Source: Variovorax saccharolyticus (GTDB taxonomy: Bacteria; Pseudomonadota; Gammaproteobacteria; Burkholderiales; Burkholderiaceae_C). From it: a stretch of DNA of 64,000 nucleotides. Positions within the stretch are counted from its first letter, which is position 1, and the number at the start of each line of letters is the position of its first letter. Positions 49,039-56,909 of this stretch are shown piece after piece. Position numbers and translations under genes: made by a program. The notes below the pieces were generated by a model. It was not told the DNA's origin, searched no databases, and saw nothing but the letters and a program-made list of their open reading frames with translations. Location of the stretch: contig NZ_JASZYT010000013.1 of NCBI RefSeq assembly GCF_030316765.1, forward strand, positions 1 to 64,000, read 5' to 3'.

Positions 49039-50316
49039 ATGAGCACCCTGTCGAATCCTGACGACCACTTGCCCCGACGCCTCGACGCCGGCGACGACGG
49101 CAGCCGGGGCCCCGCCATCCTGCTGGTCGACGACCATCCTTTCGCGCTCGCCACCGAGGCCCTGCTCCTGGCCAGCATGGGCTACCGGCGCATCGGCACT
49201 GCCGCCAGCGCCGAGGCCGCCCTGCGCCTGATGCGCGCCGACCCCAGCGCGGTGGACGTGGTGATCTGCGACCTCAACATGCCGGGCATGGACGGCATCG
49301 AGTTCCTGCGCATCCTCGACAGCGAGGGATTCGAAGGCGGCGTGATCCTGTTGAGCGGGGAGGGCGAGCGCGTGCTGCAGACCGTGCAGCGGCTGCTCGG
49401 ACATGGCCGGCTGGCCTTGCTCGGGGCGCTGCAGAAGCCGGCCAGCCGGGAGCGACTGGACGAACTGCTCGCGGGCTGGGAGCCGTCGGTCGCTGCGACG
49501 CCCGCGGCGCCCGAACCAGCGCCATTCAGCGAAGACGAGCTGCGGACGGCGCACGACCGGGGCCAGTGGGTCCTGCACTATCAGCCGAAGGTGAGCCTTC
49601 GGGACGGGTCGCTCGCCAGCCTCGAGGCCCTCATTCGCTGGGCGCATCCCGAACAGGGACTGGTGATGCCGAACCGGTTCATCGAGCTGGCCGAAACCAG
49701 CGGCCTGATCGTCGGGATGACGGAATGGATCCTGCGCGAGGCGCTGGCGCAGATCGCCCGCTGGCAAGGCGCCGGCCTGCACACGCGGGTCGCGCTGAAC
49801 GTGTCGATGCTCAGCCTCGACGCCCCCGACTTCGCGAGCCGCTTCGGCGAGATCGTGCGCGAGGCCTCGATGCGGCCCGAGGACCTGATCCTGGAGATCA
49901 CCGAAAGCCGCTTGATCGCGCCCTCCGCGACGCCGCTGGAGAACCTGGTTCGGCTGCGCGTGCAGCGCTTCGGCCTGTCGATCGACGACTTCGGCACCGG
50001 GCACTCGTCGCTGGCCCAGTTGCGGGACATCCCGTTCACCGAACTGAAGGTCGATCGCGGATTCGTGCGCGGGGCGCGCTCCAACCCGGTCACCCGGCCG
50101 CTGCTGGAAGGCAGCATCGAGATCGCCAGGGGGCTCGGGATGCAGTCGGTGGCCGAGGGTGTGGAGACCGAGGACGACTGGCGGCTGCTGCAGGAGGTCG
50201 GCTGCGACCTGGCCCAGGGCTATTTCGTCGGCCGACCGATGCCGGCCGAGCAGGTGGGGGGCTGGCTCGAGGCCTGGGCGGCGCGGCGTGGCGGGCTGGC
50301 GCCGCCGGCATCCTGA
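49039..50316 (+). CDS. Response regulator with EAL c-di-GMP phosphodiesterase domain
   Basis: 425-residue cytoplasmic protein. The receiver domain (about 25-140) has acidic residues in LLVDDHPFAL and phospho-acceptor Asp 78 in VICDLNMPGMDG. The EAL domain (about 165-410) keeps the catalytic set: EALIRW (Glu 196), ALNVS, LEITES, IDDFGTGHSSL, LKVDRGFV and AEGVET. It should hydrolyse c-di-GMP in response to phosphorylation, lowering adhesion or biofilm signals. CAGGAG before the ATG at 49039 decides the start; the longer frame overlaps the antisense exported-protein gene. The partner kinase is not nearby. Confidence 0.93.
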   Translation: MSTLSNPDDHLPRRLDAGDDGSRGPAILLVDDHPFALATEALLLASMGYRRIGTAASAEAALRLMRADPSAVDVVICDLNMPGMDGIEFLRILDSEGFEGGVILLSGEGERVLQTVQRLLGHGRLALLGALQKPASRERLDELLAGWEPSVAATPAAPEPAPFSEDELRTAHDRGQWVLHYQPKVSLRDGSLASLEALIRWAHPEQGLVMPNRFIELAETSGLIVGMTEWILREALAQIARWQGAGLHTRVALNVSMLSLDAPDFASRFGEIVREASMRPEDLILEITESRLIAPSATPLENLVRLRVQRFGLSIDDFGTGHSSLAQLRDIPFTELKVDRGFVRGARSNPVTRPLLEGSIEIARGLGMQSVAEGVETEDDWRLLQEVGCDLAQGYFVGRPMPAEQVGGWLEAWAARRGGLAPPAS

Positions 50317-50589
50317 ACGCAGCAACCCAGCCCGCCATCCCCCTTGCGCCTCGGATGCGTTGACGGCTCTTTCAGATATTTCCCATAGGCCAGGCCCGGC
50401 CGCGCTGGGACAATTCCGGCTCGATCACTCGCGGCGCCATCGCGCCCTGGTGGCTGCGCCGCTCGGACTGCCCGGCGGCCGAACACCTGAATCGCACCTG
50501 GTCTTCCCCCGGTCCAGCAACACCCCGTCCTCCGGATGCCGTCTCGCGCACGGCGGTGGCGCAGGCCTGCGACCTCGAACCTTCTTTTC

Positions 50590-51549
50590 ATGCGAATACG
50601 CCCCTTGCTCCCCTTCGGCCGCGACTTCCACCTCAGCAACGGCTCGATTCGCTTCGTCACGCGCCGCACGGCGGTCACGGTCGCGCTGGCCTGCGCGACG
50701 CTGGCTTCGGTGGTCGCGATCTCGCTCGGCGCCCTCATCGGCATGCAGTGGGCCGAACGCGAAGCCGCGGGCCGCCAGTCGAACGGCGTCGAGCGCGAGT
50801 ACGTCGTCGACGAACTCGGCAAGCTGAACGCATCGGTCGCGCAGATCGAACCGCGCATCGCGCGCCTGGCAGAACATGTAGGCGAACTGCGCGGCCTTCA
50901 GGCCCGCCTCAAGGCGCCCAAACCCGCCTCGCCGCGGCCGCCGTCGAGCGCCGCCGCGGACACAGGCTCCCGCGCCGGCGAGGGCGGCCCGGCGCTGCCG
51001 CCGCGACGCTGCACCGACGCCGCGGCGGCGCCCGTCGGGACCGAGGTCCACAGCACCCGCCGCCAGCTCGAATGCATGACCGAGCTGCTGACCCGGCTCG
51101 AACAGGAGGCCGTCTCGCACTCGGTCGCCTGGGCCGCATTGCCGGGACGCATGCCGGTCTCCGGGGCCAACCTCGGCTCGCCCTTCGGCAACCGCCTCGA
51201 TCCCTTCGACCGCCGCCTGAGCTTTCATTCGGGCGTCGATTTCGCCGCGCCGACCGGCACGCCGATCTTCGCCACGGCAGGCGGCCGCGTGGTCTTCTCC
51301 GGACAAAAGCCCGGCTACGGCAACGTGGTCGAGATCGACCACGGCAACCGCCTCGCGACCCGCTACGGCCACGCCTCGCGCCTGCTCGTGCGCGAGGGCG
51401 ACCTGGTGCTGCCGCGGCAGCACATCGCGGACGTCGGCTCGACCGGCCGCTCGACCGGCCCGCATCTGCACTTCGAGGTGCTCGAGAACGGCGACGCTAT
51501 CGATCCGGCGCTCTATCTGAGCCTGTTCGCGGCGAAATCCCATGGCTGA
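50590..51549 (+). CDS. M23 family (LytM) membrane-anchored peptidoglycan peptidase
   Basis: 319-residue protein with one N-terminal membrane helix (about 27-52, AVTVALACATLASVVAISLGA), a coiled-coil region (about 68-108), a Pro/Ala-rich linker and a LytM domain (about 190-310). The zinc motifs are complete: HSGVD (His 213, Asp 217) and HLH (His 292, His 294), with YGHAS between. It is a DD-endopeptidase type enzyme acting in the periplasm. The next genes encode a small coiled-coil membrane protein and a bactofilin, so it matches the bactofilin-M23 (LmdC-like) modules that shape cells. The start at 50590 is chosen by the membrane helix. Confidence 0.92.
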   Translation: MRIRPLLPFGRDFHLSNGSIRFVTRRTAVTVALACATLASVVAISLGALIGMQWAEREAAGRQSNGVEREYVVDELGKLNASVAQIEPRIARLAEHVGELRGLQARLKAPKPASPRPPSSAAADTGSRAGEGGPALPPRRCTDAAAAPVGTEVHSTRRQLECMTELLTRLEQEAVSHSVAWAALPGRMPVSGANLGSPFGNRLDPFDRRLSFHSGVDFAAPTGTPIFATAGGRVVFSGQKPGYGNVVEIDHGNRLATRYGHASRLLVREGDLVLPRQHIADVGSTGRSTGPHLHFEVLENGDAIDPALYLSLFAAKSHG

Positions 51550-51910
51550 GCAGCGCGGCGCCGGCCGCACGGGCCGACTCGCGACGCGCAGCTATGCACC
51601 GCGCCCGGTGCGCTCCGGGCCGGCCCGGGCGGCAAGCTGGATCCTCGTGTGCGCGTCCTGCCTGGCGGTCGGCGCGGCGGCGGCGGCCTGGCAAGCACGG
51701 CACGATGCGACGCCGCCCGCGCCCTGCATGGCGCCACCGCCTTCCGAAGACCTCGTGCAGGCCGAACTGGCACGCACCCGTCTCGCACTGGCACAGGAAG
51801 AGGCCACGCGCCGCGCCCTGCAGAAGACCGCCGACGAGGCGGCCGCCGAAGTCACCCGCCTCAGCACCGAACTGCGCTTCCTGCGCGGGCAGGGGGCGAA
51901 GCGGCGCTGA
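51542..51910 (+). CDS. Small membrane protein with C-terminal coiled coil, bactofilin module
   Basis: 122-residue protein with a basic N-terminus, one membrane helix (ASWILVCASCLAVGAAAAAW, about 31-50) and a periplasmic coiled coil (DLVQAELARTRLALAQEEA ... EVTRLSTELRFLRG). It overlaps the peptidase gene by 8 bp and lies 75 bp before the bactofilin gene. It has the size and form of an adaptor between cytoplasmic bactofilin polymer and periplasmic peptidase (inference). No family name is recognised. Confidence 0.78.
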   Translation: MAEQRGAGRTGRLATRSYAPRPVRSGPARAASWILVCASCLAVGAAAAAWQARHDATPPAPCMAPPPSEDLVQAELARTRLALAQEEATRRALQKTADEAAAEVTRLSTELRFLRGQGAKRR

Positions 51911-51985
51911 GCCGCCACCCGGCCCGGCTGCCGCGCGCTGCGGCGCCGCACCCTCCATCCCATCACCCAGCGAAGAAAATCGTCC

Positions 51986-52390
51986 ATGTTCGGCAAGAAG
52001 AAATCGGCGGGCATCCGCCAAGCGAAGTTCGCGACCCTGATCGCACACGATGTGCAGCTCTCCGGCCACCTCGAGTTCAGCGAGGGCCTGCGCCTCGACG
52101 GCCACGTGCAGGGCAACATCAGAGGCAAGGCCGGCAGCCAGACGCTGCTGGTGCTGAGCGATCGCGGCTCGGTCACGGGCAACGTCCACGGACATGACAT
52201 CGTGATCAACGGGAAGATCATCGGCGACGTGGTGGCAGACCACTTCGTCGAACTGCAGGCGAACGCGCATGTCACGGGCAACATCGACTACCAGCAGCTG
52301 CGCATGGACGCCGGTGCGACCGTCGATGGCAAATTGACCCGGCGCGATGCATCTGCGCCGGACCAGGACGCGTTGACTGCGCCTCCATAA
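51986..52390 (+). CDS. Bactofilin (polymer-forming cytoskeletal protein)
   Basis: 134-residue bactofilin. The conserved core is a right-handed beta-helix with repeated short strands: FATLIAHDVQLSGHLEFSEG, LRLDGHVQGNIRGK, LLVLSDRGSVTGNVHG, VINGKIIGDVVADHFVEL and NAHVTGNIDYQQLRMD. The short N-terminus MFGKKKSAG fits a membrane-binding motif. It forms filaments at the inner membrane and recruits cell-wall enzymes. It follows the M23 peptidase and coiled-coil genes. Its 3' end contains the -35 box of the next promoter. Confidence 0.93.
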   Translation: MFGKKKSAGIRQAKFATLIAHDVQLSGHLEFSEGLRLDGHVQGNIRGKAGSQTLLVLSDRGSVTGNVHGHDIVINGKIIGDVVADHFVELQANAHVTGNIDYQQLRMDAGATVDGKLTRRDASAPDQDALTAPP

Positions 52391-52401
52391 GATATTAAAG
52401 T
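52373..52401 (+). promoter_or_regulatory. Candidate promoter of the SPFH-RHH-serine hydrolase operon
   Basis: -35 TTGACT (52373-52378), 17-bp spacer, -10 TAAAGT (52396-52401). The -35 box lies in the last codons of the bactofilin gene. The -10 box is overlapped by the 16-bp palindrome. Confidence 0.5.
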
Positions 52402-52412
52402 GATATCACTTT
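52397..52412. promoter_or_regulatory. 16-bp perfect palindrome at the promoter, likely operator for the RHH protein
   Basis: AAAGTGATATCACTTT is a perfect palindrome overlapping the -10 box and about 16 bp before the SPFH start codon. A ribbon-helix-helix protein, a class that often represses its own operon, is encoded two positions downstream (53352). Confidence 0.62.
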
Positions 52413-52427
52413 TCCGGAGGAGACCGA

Positions 52428-53327
52428 ATGACCGAAGCAGCGCCCCCCGTCCACCAGCGCGTCGTCCGCAGCGAACGCCGCTACCAGTCCATCAGCGGCT
52501 ATGCGATGGTCCTGGCCGCGCTGCTGCTGTTCGCCTTCGGCGCACTGGTGATTGCTCGCCATCTGGCGTACCCGGCCGTCGGCGTGGCGCTGGTGCTCGC
52601 CGGAGGCGTACTGGTTCCGGGCTTCTACATGCTCAAGCCCAACGAGGGCATCATCTTCACGCTGTTCGGCGAGTACAAGGGAACCGACCGTTCCGAAGGG
52701 CTGCGCTGGACCAACCCTCTGCTGAGCGGCCAGAAGATTTCCCTGCGCGCGCGCAACCTCAACACGCCGCCGCTCAAGGTCAACGACAAGCGCGGCAATC
52801 CGGTCGAGATCGGCGCCGCGGTAGTCTGGCGGGTGCACGACACGGCACAGGCGATCTTCGAGATCGACGACTACACCAAGTTCGTCAGCATCCAGGCCGA
52901 GGCGGCGATCCGCCACCTGGCGACGCTCTACGCCTACGACAGCGGCGAGGATCTCGACGAGGACGAAACCACCCTGCGCGCCGGACTCGACACGGTCGCC
53001 GATGCCCTGAAGGCGGAACTCAACCAGCGCTTCGCCAGCGCCGGCGTCGAGGTGCTTGACGCCAAGCTCACGCACCTGGCCTACGCGCCCGAGATCGCGC
53101 AGGTGATGCTGCGGCGCCAGCAGGCCACGGCCATCGTCAGCGCGCGGCACCAGATCGTGGCGGGTGCGGTGGGCATGGTCGAGGCCGCGCTCAAGGGCCT
53201 GTCCGATCGCAACCTGGTGACGCTCGACGACGAGCGCAAGGCCGCAATGGTGTCCAACCTGCTGGTCGTGCTGTGCTCGGACAACGACGCCCAACCCGTG
53301 ATCAACACCGGCACGCTCTACACCTGA
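52428..53327 (+). CDS. SPFH (Band 7/stomatin-prohibitin) domain membrane protein
   Basis: 299-residue protein. Two membrane helices are near the N-terminus (about 24-48, AMVLAALLLFAFGALVIA; about 50-70, AVGVALVLAGGVLVPGFYML). The SPFH domain follows (EGIIFTLFGEYKGTDRSEGL, VNDKRGNPVEIGAAVVWRVHD, and DDYTKFVSIQAEAAIRHLA), then an alpha-helical C-terminus that oligomerises. SPFH proteins build membrane microdomains and can hold proteases or transporters. GGAGGAGA precedes the ATG. It is the first gene in an operon with a ribbon-helix-helix protein and a serine hydrolase. Confidence 0.92.
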   Translation: MTEAAPPVHQRVVRSERRYQSISGYAMVLAALLLFAFGALVIARHLAYPAVGVALVLAGGVLVPGFYMLKPNEGIIFTLFGEYKGTDRSEGLRWTNPLLSGQKISLRARNLNTPPLKVNDKRGNPVEIGAAVVWRVHDTAQAIFEIDDYTKFVSIQAEAAIRHLATLYAYDSGEDLDEDETTLRAGLDTVADALKAELNQRFASAGVEVLDAKLTHLAYAPEIAQVMLRRQQATAIVSARHQIVAGAVGMVEAALKGLSDRNLVTLDDERKAAMVSNLLVVLCSDNDAQPVINTGTLYT

Positions 53328-53351
53328 GCGCCGGGCCGGCAGATTCTTTCG

Positions 53352-53543
53352 ATGGCCAGTCCCGGCAAGAAGTCCTTTCCGCTGCGCATCGATCCGGTGC
53401 TCTGGGCCGAGATCGAGCGGCTCGCCGCGCAGGAGCTGCGAAGCGCGAACGCGCAGGTCGAGTTCATGCTGCGCGAAGGCTTGGCGAGAAGAGGGCGGCT
53501 GCCGGCCCACGGCGCCGCAGACCCCAAGAAGGAGACCCGATGA
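53352..53543 (+). CDS. Small ribbon-helix-helix (Arc/HicB-like) DNA-binding protein
   Basis: 63-residue protein with the ribbon-helix-helix fold: strand FPLRIDP, helix VLWAEIERLAAQEL, then RSANAQVEFMLREGLAR. It resembles Arc-type regulators, and the RSANAQ turn is a feature of the small proteins found after SPFH genes. It would bind DNA as a dimer through the strand. The perfect palindrome at 52397-52412 is the likely target. Its stop overlaps the serine hydrolase ATG by 4 bp (ATGA). There is no toxin-like partner, so it does not look like a simple toxin-antitoxin pair. Confidence 0.85.
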   Translation: MASPGKKSFPLRIDPVLWAEIERLAAQELRSANAQVEFMLREGLARRGRLPAHGAADPKKETR

Positions 53544-54574
53544 CCTGCCTCGCACGACAAGCGCTCCGTACCGGCTCGCTGGCACTGCTGATGCTGCCGG
53601 CGCTGCTGGCGCCGCTCCACGGGTGGGCGCAGGTGCGCGACCCATCGCCGGCCGAGCAGGCCCTGGACGCCGCTGCCTTCCAGGGCATGGATGCGGCCAT
53701 GGCCGAGCAGTTCCCGGACGTCAAGAGCGTGGTGGCCGTGCTCGGCGGCCGGCGGGTCTACACCTGGCACCGCGACGGCAACCCCGACACGCTGCACGAT
53801 GTGCAATCGGCAGCCAAGAGCGCGCTCTCGACCCTGGTCGGCATCGCCCTGGGACAAGGCCGGCTGGCGAGCCTCGACCAGCCGGTGGTCGCGTTGATGC
53901 CCGAGTGGGCCGCCCTGAATCCCGACCCGCGAGCCGCCGCCATCACGCTGCGCCACCTGCTGACGATGACCGCGGGCTTCGCGGTCGACGACGCCGCCGG
54001 CACGGCGCCCGCCGGACGCCCGCAGGACGCCTGGGCCCGGCCGCTGGGCAGCGCGCCGGGCCAGACCTTCGCCTACGACAACGCCTTGGTCCCGATGCTG
54101 GCGGCCGTGCTCGAGAAGGCCTGCGGGATGCCGCTGGCCGACTACGCCAGGCAGGCGCTCGTGACGCCCCTGGCGATGCGCGAGCCTTCGTACCGGCGCG
54201 GCGTGCAGATGCGCACCGAGGACATGGCCCGGCTCGGCCAGCTGTTCCTGCAGAAGGGCGTCTGGGACGGCAGGCAACTGGTGCCCGAGGCCTTCGTCAT
54301 CGACGCCACGCGGCCGCAGAACGCAGGCGGGCCGCCGGTGTCGATGCCCTACGGCTACATGTGGTGGGTGCTGCGCACGGAAACGCCGCGCCGGGGTTTC
54401 ATGGCCAGCGGCTACGGCGGGCAGTTGATCTGGGTCTATCCGCCCCTGGACCTGGTGATCGCGGTCAGCTCGACCGTCTCGGCCGAGAGCCAGCGCCGGG
54501 GCCAGGCGGTCCAGCTGGTCCGCACGCGGCTGTTCGCCGCGGCCAGGAAGCGGTCGGAAGACACCGGCCGTTGA
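53540..54574 (+). CDS. Serine hydrolase of the class C beta-lactamase family
   Basis: 344-residue exported protein. The signal is ALLMLPALLAPLHGWAQ. The class C/PBP-like motifs are SAAK (nucleophile Ser in VQSAAKSALS), YDN (TFAYDNAL) and a GYGG region near the C-terminus (ASGYGGQLIWVYP). It is more likely an esterase or D-aminopeptidase-like enzyme than a true beta-lactamase. It is translationally coupled to the ribbon-helix-helix gene and so part of the SPFH operon. The start at 53540 gives a proper signal peptide. Confidence 0.9.
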   Translation: MTCLARQALRTGSLALLMLPALLAPLHGWAQVRDPSPAEQALDAAAFQGMDAAMAEQFPDVKSVVAVLGGRRVYTWHRDGNPDTLHDVQSAAKSALSTLVGIALGQGRLASLDQPVVALMPEWAALNPDPRAAAITLRHLLTMTAGFAVDDAAGTAPAGRPQDAWARPLGSAPGQTFAYDNALVPMLAAVLEKACGMPLADYARQALVTPLAMREPSYRRGVQMRTEDMARLGQLFLQKGVWDGRQLVPEAFVIDATRPQNAGGPPVSMPYGYMWWVLRTETPRRGFMASGYGGQLIWVYPPLDLVIAVSSTVSAESQRRGQAVQLVRTRLFAAARKRSEDTGR

Positions 54575-54590
54575 GCCGGACGGTGTCGGG

Positions 54591-55103
54591 CTACCCGCCC
54601 ACGCCGCCCGGCAGGGGCGCCGGCGACCGCTTCGCCAGTCCGCGCACCTGCAACACGCAGCCGATCACCAGCACCACGAACAGGACGCCCACCGCCTTCT
54701 GCAGGCTCGGGTCTTCGGGCCCCGTGAACCACGGTGCCCCGACCGGAACCCGCGTGAAGGTCTCGGTCAGTCCGGGAATCATGTGGAAGAACAGCGTGGT
54801 CGAGTAGGCGATCATCTCGATCGCGCGGGAGGCGCGTCCGAAGAGCTTTCCGCGCCCGGCCAGAGCCGCGATCGCGAGCACCGCCAGCGTCAGGATGCCC
54901 AGCGCGTGCGGCGCACCGAAACCGCCGCGCTGAAAGATGCCGAAGCCGGTCAGGCAGGTCAGCACCGTGGCCCACACGTAAGTGCGGCCGAGCGGGTGGC
55001 GGGCCGCGATCTCGCCGAAGCGGATCAGCGATGCGAAGCCCGCGACCAGCGCCACCAAGCTGATGGCCGTATGAATGGTTCCGAGCGGTGTCAATCCGAA
55101 CAT
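54591..55103 (-). CDS. Four/five-helix membrane protein (DUF2306-like), unknown function
   Basis: 170-residue membrane protein with about five helices (IHTAISLVALVAGFASLI, TYVWATVLTCLTGFGIF, ALGILTLAVLAIAALAG, MIAYSTTLFFHMIPG, AVGVLFVVLVIGCVLQV). Conserved-looking His residues are in IHTAIS, ARHPLG, APHALG and FFHMIPG, which could bind haem or metal, as in DUF2306-like proteins (uncertain). AAGGAG precedes the ATG at 55103; longer in-frame starts lie upstream. Confidence 0.72.
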   Translation of the reverse strand: MFGLTPLGTIHTAISLVALVAGFASLIRFGEIAARHPLGRTYVWATVLTCLTGFGIFQRGGFGAPHALGILTLAVLAIAALAGRGKLFGRASRAIEMIAYSTTLFFHMIPGLTETFTRVPVGAPWFTGPEDPSLQKAVGVLFVVLVIGCVLQVRGLAKRSPAPLPGGVGG

Positions 55104-55211
55104 GGGAGCTCCTTCGTGGGTGGTCATGGACTCGCGATGCCTGAGCTTGCCTCGCCAGAGGCCTGCAAGCAAGAGCCGGGCCTTCGATCGGGCGCTCCGG
55201 TCAGCGCGCTT

Positions 55212-55421
55212 TCAGCGTTCGCAGCGGAACAGGACGCCGGTTTCCGCCGGCGCCTTGCCGATCATGCGCAGGCTCGACCGGTCCTTCTGGCAGTAGGCGG
55301 CGGCCTCGGCCGAGGTGGTCGCCCGCATCACGCCGTCGTTCATGCGGACGACTTCATGGGAAGGGGCGCCGCAGCCTGCCAGCGCCGCCGCGAGGAAGAT
55401 GGGAAATGTGAGCCGTTTCAT
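55212..55421 (-). CDS. Small lipoprotein, unknown function
   Basis: 69-residue lipoprotein with lipobox ALAGC and a short mature domain (SHEVVRMNDGVMRATTSAEAAAYCQKD ... VLFRCE) with two Cys that could form a disulfide. The family is not recognised. It is followed by the DUF2306-like gene on the same strand. Confidence 0.7.
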   Translation of the reverse strand: MKRLTFPIFLAAALAGCGAPSHEVVRMNDGVMRATTSAEAAAYCQKDRSSLRMIGKAPAETGVLFRCER

Positions 55422-55451
55422 GGTGACGCAGACTGTAGCGCCACCAGGCGC

Positions 55452-55958
55452 TCAGTAGACGTTCAGGATGTTGGGGTTGTCGCCGGCGAAGAAGCGGGCC
55501 ACGACGCCATCCGGGTCGAAGAAGACATAGAACAGCCGCGGCGTGCTCAAGTCCATGAACTGCCAGCTCCAGACGGGCCCGTCGAAAGAGGTGACGCGGG
55601 TGACCTGGTAGGGCTTGCCGTAGGCGCGCAGCACATCGGCCTCGCGCCACTTGCCGATCACGATCGGACTGTTGAAGACCGGATCGTCGAGCGCCTGGAC
55701 GATCGCCACCACGTGCCCCCCGCTGTCCAGGTCGACGTTGTTGACCTGGTAGCCCGAAGGCTGGCGCGAGTACTGCAGCCGCTCGCCGCCGCCGGGCATC
55801 GGGTAGGTGGCGGTGGGCTGGCCGAGCTGCTGCAGGGCCTGCGCGCGAGAGCTGCCCAGAGGCAGCCGCGACGGGTCGGTCGCGCAGCCCGCCAGCGCGA
55901 GGGCCAGCAGCGGCAGGCAGGCAAGAAGCCGAAGACGGAGAGAAGCTGGCACGGTCAT
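55452..55958 (-). CDS. Lipoprotein of SmpA/BamE-like fold
   Basis: 168-residue lipoprotein with lipobox ALAGC. Just after the signal comes LPLGSSRAQALQQLGQPTATYP, the loop-helix motif of the SmpA/OmlA (BamE-like) fold that recurs in small envelope proteins. The ATG at 55958 directly follows AGGGG; a GTG at 55952 would have a better spaced site and may be the true start. Role in the envelope unknown. It is divergent from the His-rich metal protein gene. Confidence 0.75.
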   Translation of the reverse strand: MTVPASLRLRLLACLPLLALALAGCATDPSRLPLGSSRAQALQQLGQPTATYPMPGGGERLQYSRQPSGYQVNNVDLDSGGHVVAIVQALDDPVFNSPIVIGKWREADVLRAYGKPYQVTRVTSFDGPVWSWQFMDLSTPRLFYVFFDPDGVVARFFAGDNPNILNVY

Positions 55959-56062
55959 CCCCTGAGGTGCAACGCTGAAGATTGTCAGGCGAGCCGCAGC
56001 GGACCAGGACGCCGCGACGCAAGACCCTGCTTGCGGCGCTGCATCTGGGCGCTGCATCTAGA

Positions 56063-56485
56063 ATGCGCCGCATGCATCGGCTTCGCCTGCTCGTCCTCTG
56101 GATCATGATGATCGCCGTGCCCTTCCAGGGGTACGCGGCGGTTGCCATGGCCTTTTGCGGGCCCGGGCACGCCGCTGCGATGACCGGGGTGCCGGCAGCG
56201 TCTGCCGATCCGCACGGCCACGCCGGGCACGCACAGGGCGACGCCCATGCCGCCCATCACCACGAGGCCAAATCGCCGGCCAAGGTCGAGCACGCCAAGA
56301 CCGCCGGCATCGATCACGACAGCCAGCACAAGTGCGGCACCTGCGGCGCCTGCCACGGCACCGCGCTGGTCAGCGAGCTGCACCTGGCGGTGTTTCACGC
56401 GCTGCCGCCCGCCGAACTGGCCGAGCCCTTCTTCGCCATGGCGACGCTCGCGCCTCGCGTCCTCGACAAACCTCCTCGCAGCTGA
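56063..56485 (+). CDS. His/Cys-rich exported metal-binding protein (CopL/CzcI-like)
   Basis: 140-residue protein with an N-terminal signal (LRLLVLWIMMIAVPFQGYAAVA) and a mature region very rich in His (DPHGHAGHAQGDAHAAHHHEA) with a CGTCGACHG cysteine cluster. This fits small metal-resistance accessory proteins next to copper genes. ATGs at 56063 and 56072 are both possible; neither has a clear ribosome site. It probably binds copper in the periplasm as part of the cluster that follows. Confidence 0.75.
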   Translation: MRRMHRLRLLVLWIMMIAVPFQGYAAVAMAFCGPGHAAAMTGVPAASADPHGHAGHAQGDAHAAHHHEAKSPAKVEHAKTAGIDHDSQHKCGTCGACHGTALVSELHLAVFHALPPAELAEPFFAMATLAPRVLDKPPRS

Positions 56486-56487
56486 CA

Positions 56488-56530
56488 CGTTCGCGCCGTC
56501 GTGACCTGCGTCACGGCCACGCCGCGAACG
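56488..56530. promoter_or_regulatory. Nested inverted repeat upstream of the copper-cluster genes
   Basis: Outer arms CGTTCGCG (56488-56495) and CGCGAACG (56523-56530) enclose an inner hairpin CGTGAC-CTGC-GTCACG (56500-56515). It lies just after the His-rich protein gene and 73 bp before the next start. It may act as terminator, attenuator or operator. Confidence 0.5.
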
Positions 56531-56603
56531 CTCATGCATCGCCTGCGTCCTGCCCCTTGACGGGCAGCTCGACGCACTCCGTTCATGAATTTGCGAGGAC
56601 ACC

Positions 56604-56909
56604 ATGTTCGCTTCATTGCCGGCCCGTTGGCTGGCCCTTGTTCCTGCCATGGGCGCGCTGGCCGCCATGGCCCGGCCCGCGCCGCCCCTGCCCGAAGCTC
56701 CCGAGGCGGCGACGCCCGCCCGCTACCAGTCCGCCCTCGAAGGCTACCGGCGCTACGCCGACGACCAACCGATCCCCTGGAAGACGGCCAACGAGATCGT
56801 GCTGTTGCGAGGCGGCTGGCAGGCGTACGCCAGGGAGGCGTCGAACGCCGCCGGCGGCGATGACGACAGCACGGCGCTGCCGCCGCCACCGACCCGGGAT
56901 CGCCCGTGA
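56604..56909 (+). CDS. Exported protein of the copper cluster, unknown function
   Basis: 101-residue protein with a signal-like N-terminus (MFASLPARWLALVPAMGALAAMA). The rest (RYQSALEGYRRYADDQPIPWKTANEIVLLRGGWQAYARE) is probably helical with a disordered acidic, Pro-rich tail. Its stop overlaps the GTG start of the TolC gene by 4 bp, so it is co-translated. No family is recognised; the role is linked to copper only by context. Confidence 0.72.
   Translation: MFASLPARWLALVPAMGALAAMARPAPPLPEAPEAATPARYQSALEGYRRYADDQPIPWKTANEIVLLRGGWQAYAREASNAAGGDDDSTALPPPPTRDRP

Noticed and set aside
53352..53543. The ribbon-helix-helix gene as antitoxin of a toxin-antitoxin pair
   Set aside because: Neither neighbour looks like a toxin: one is an SPFH membrane protein, the other an exported serine hydrolase.
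53540..54574. The class C-like serine hydrolase as a resistance beta-lactamase
   Set aside because: It has the SxxK and YxN-type motifs of the whole superfamily but not a clear KTG, and no AmpR-type regulator is beside it.
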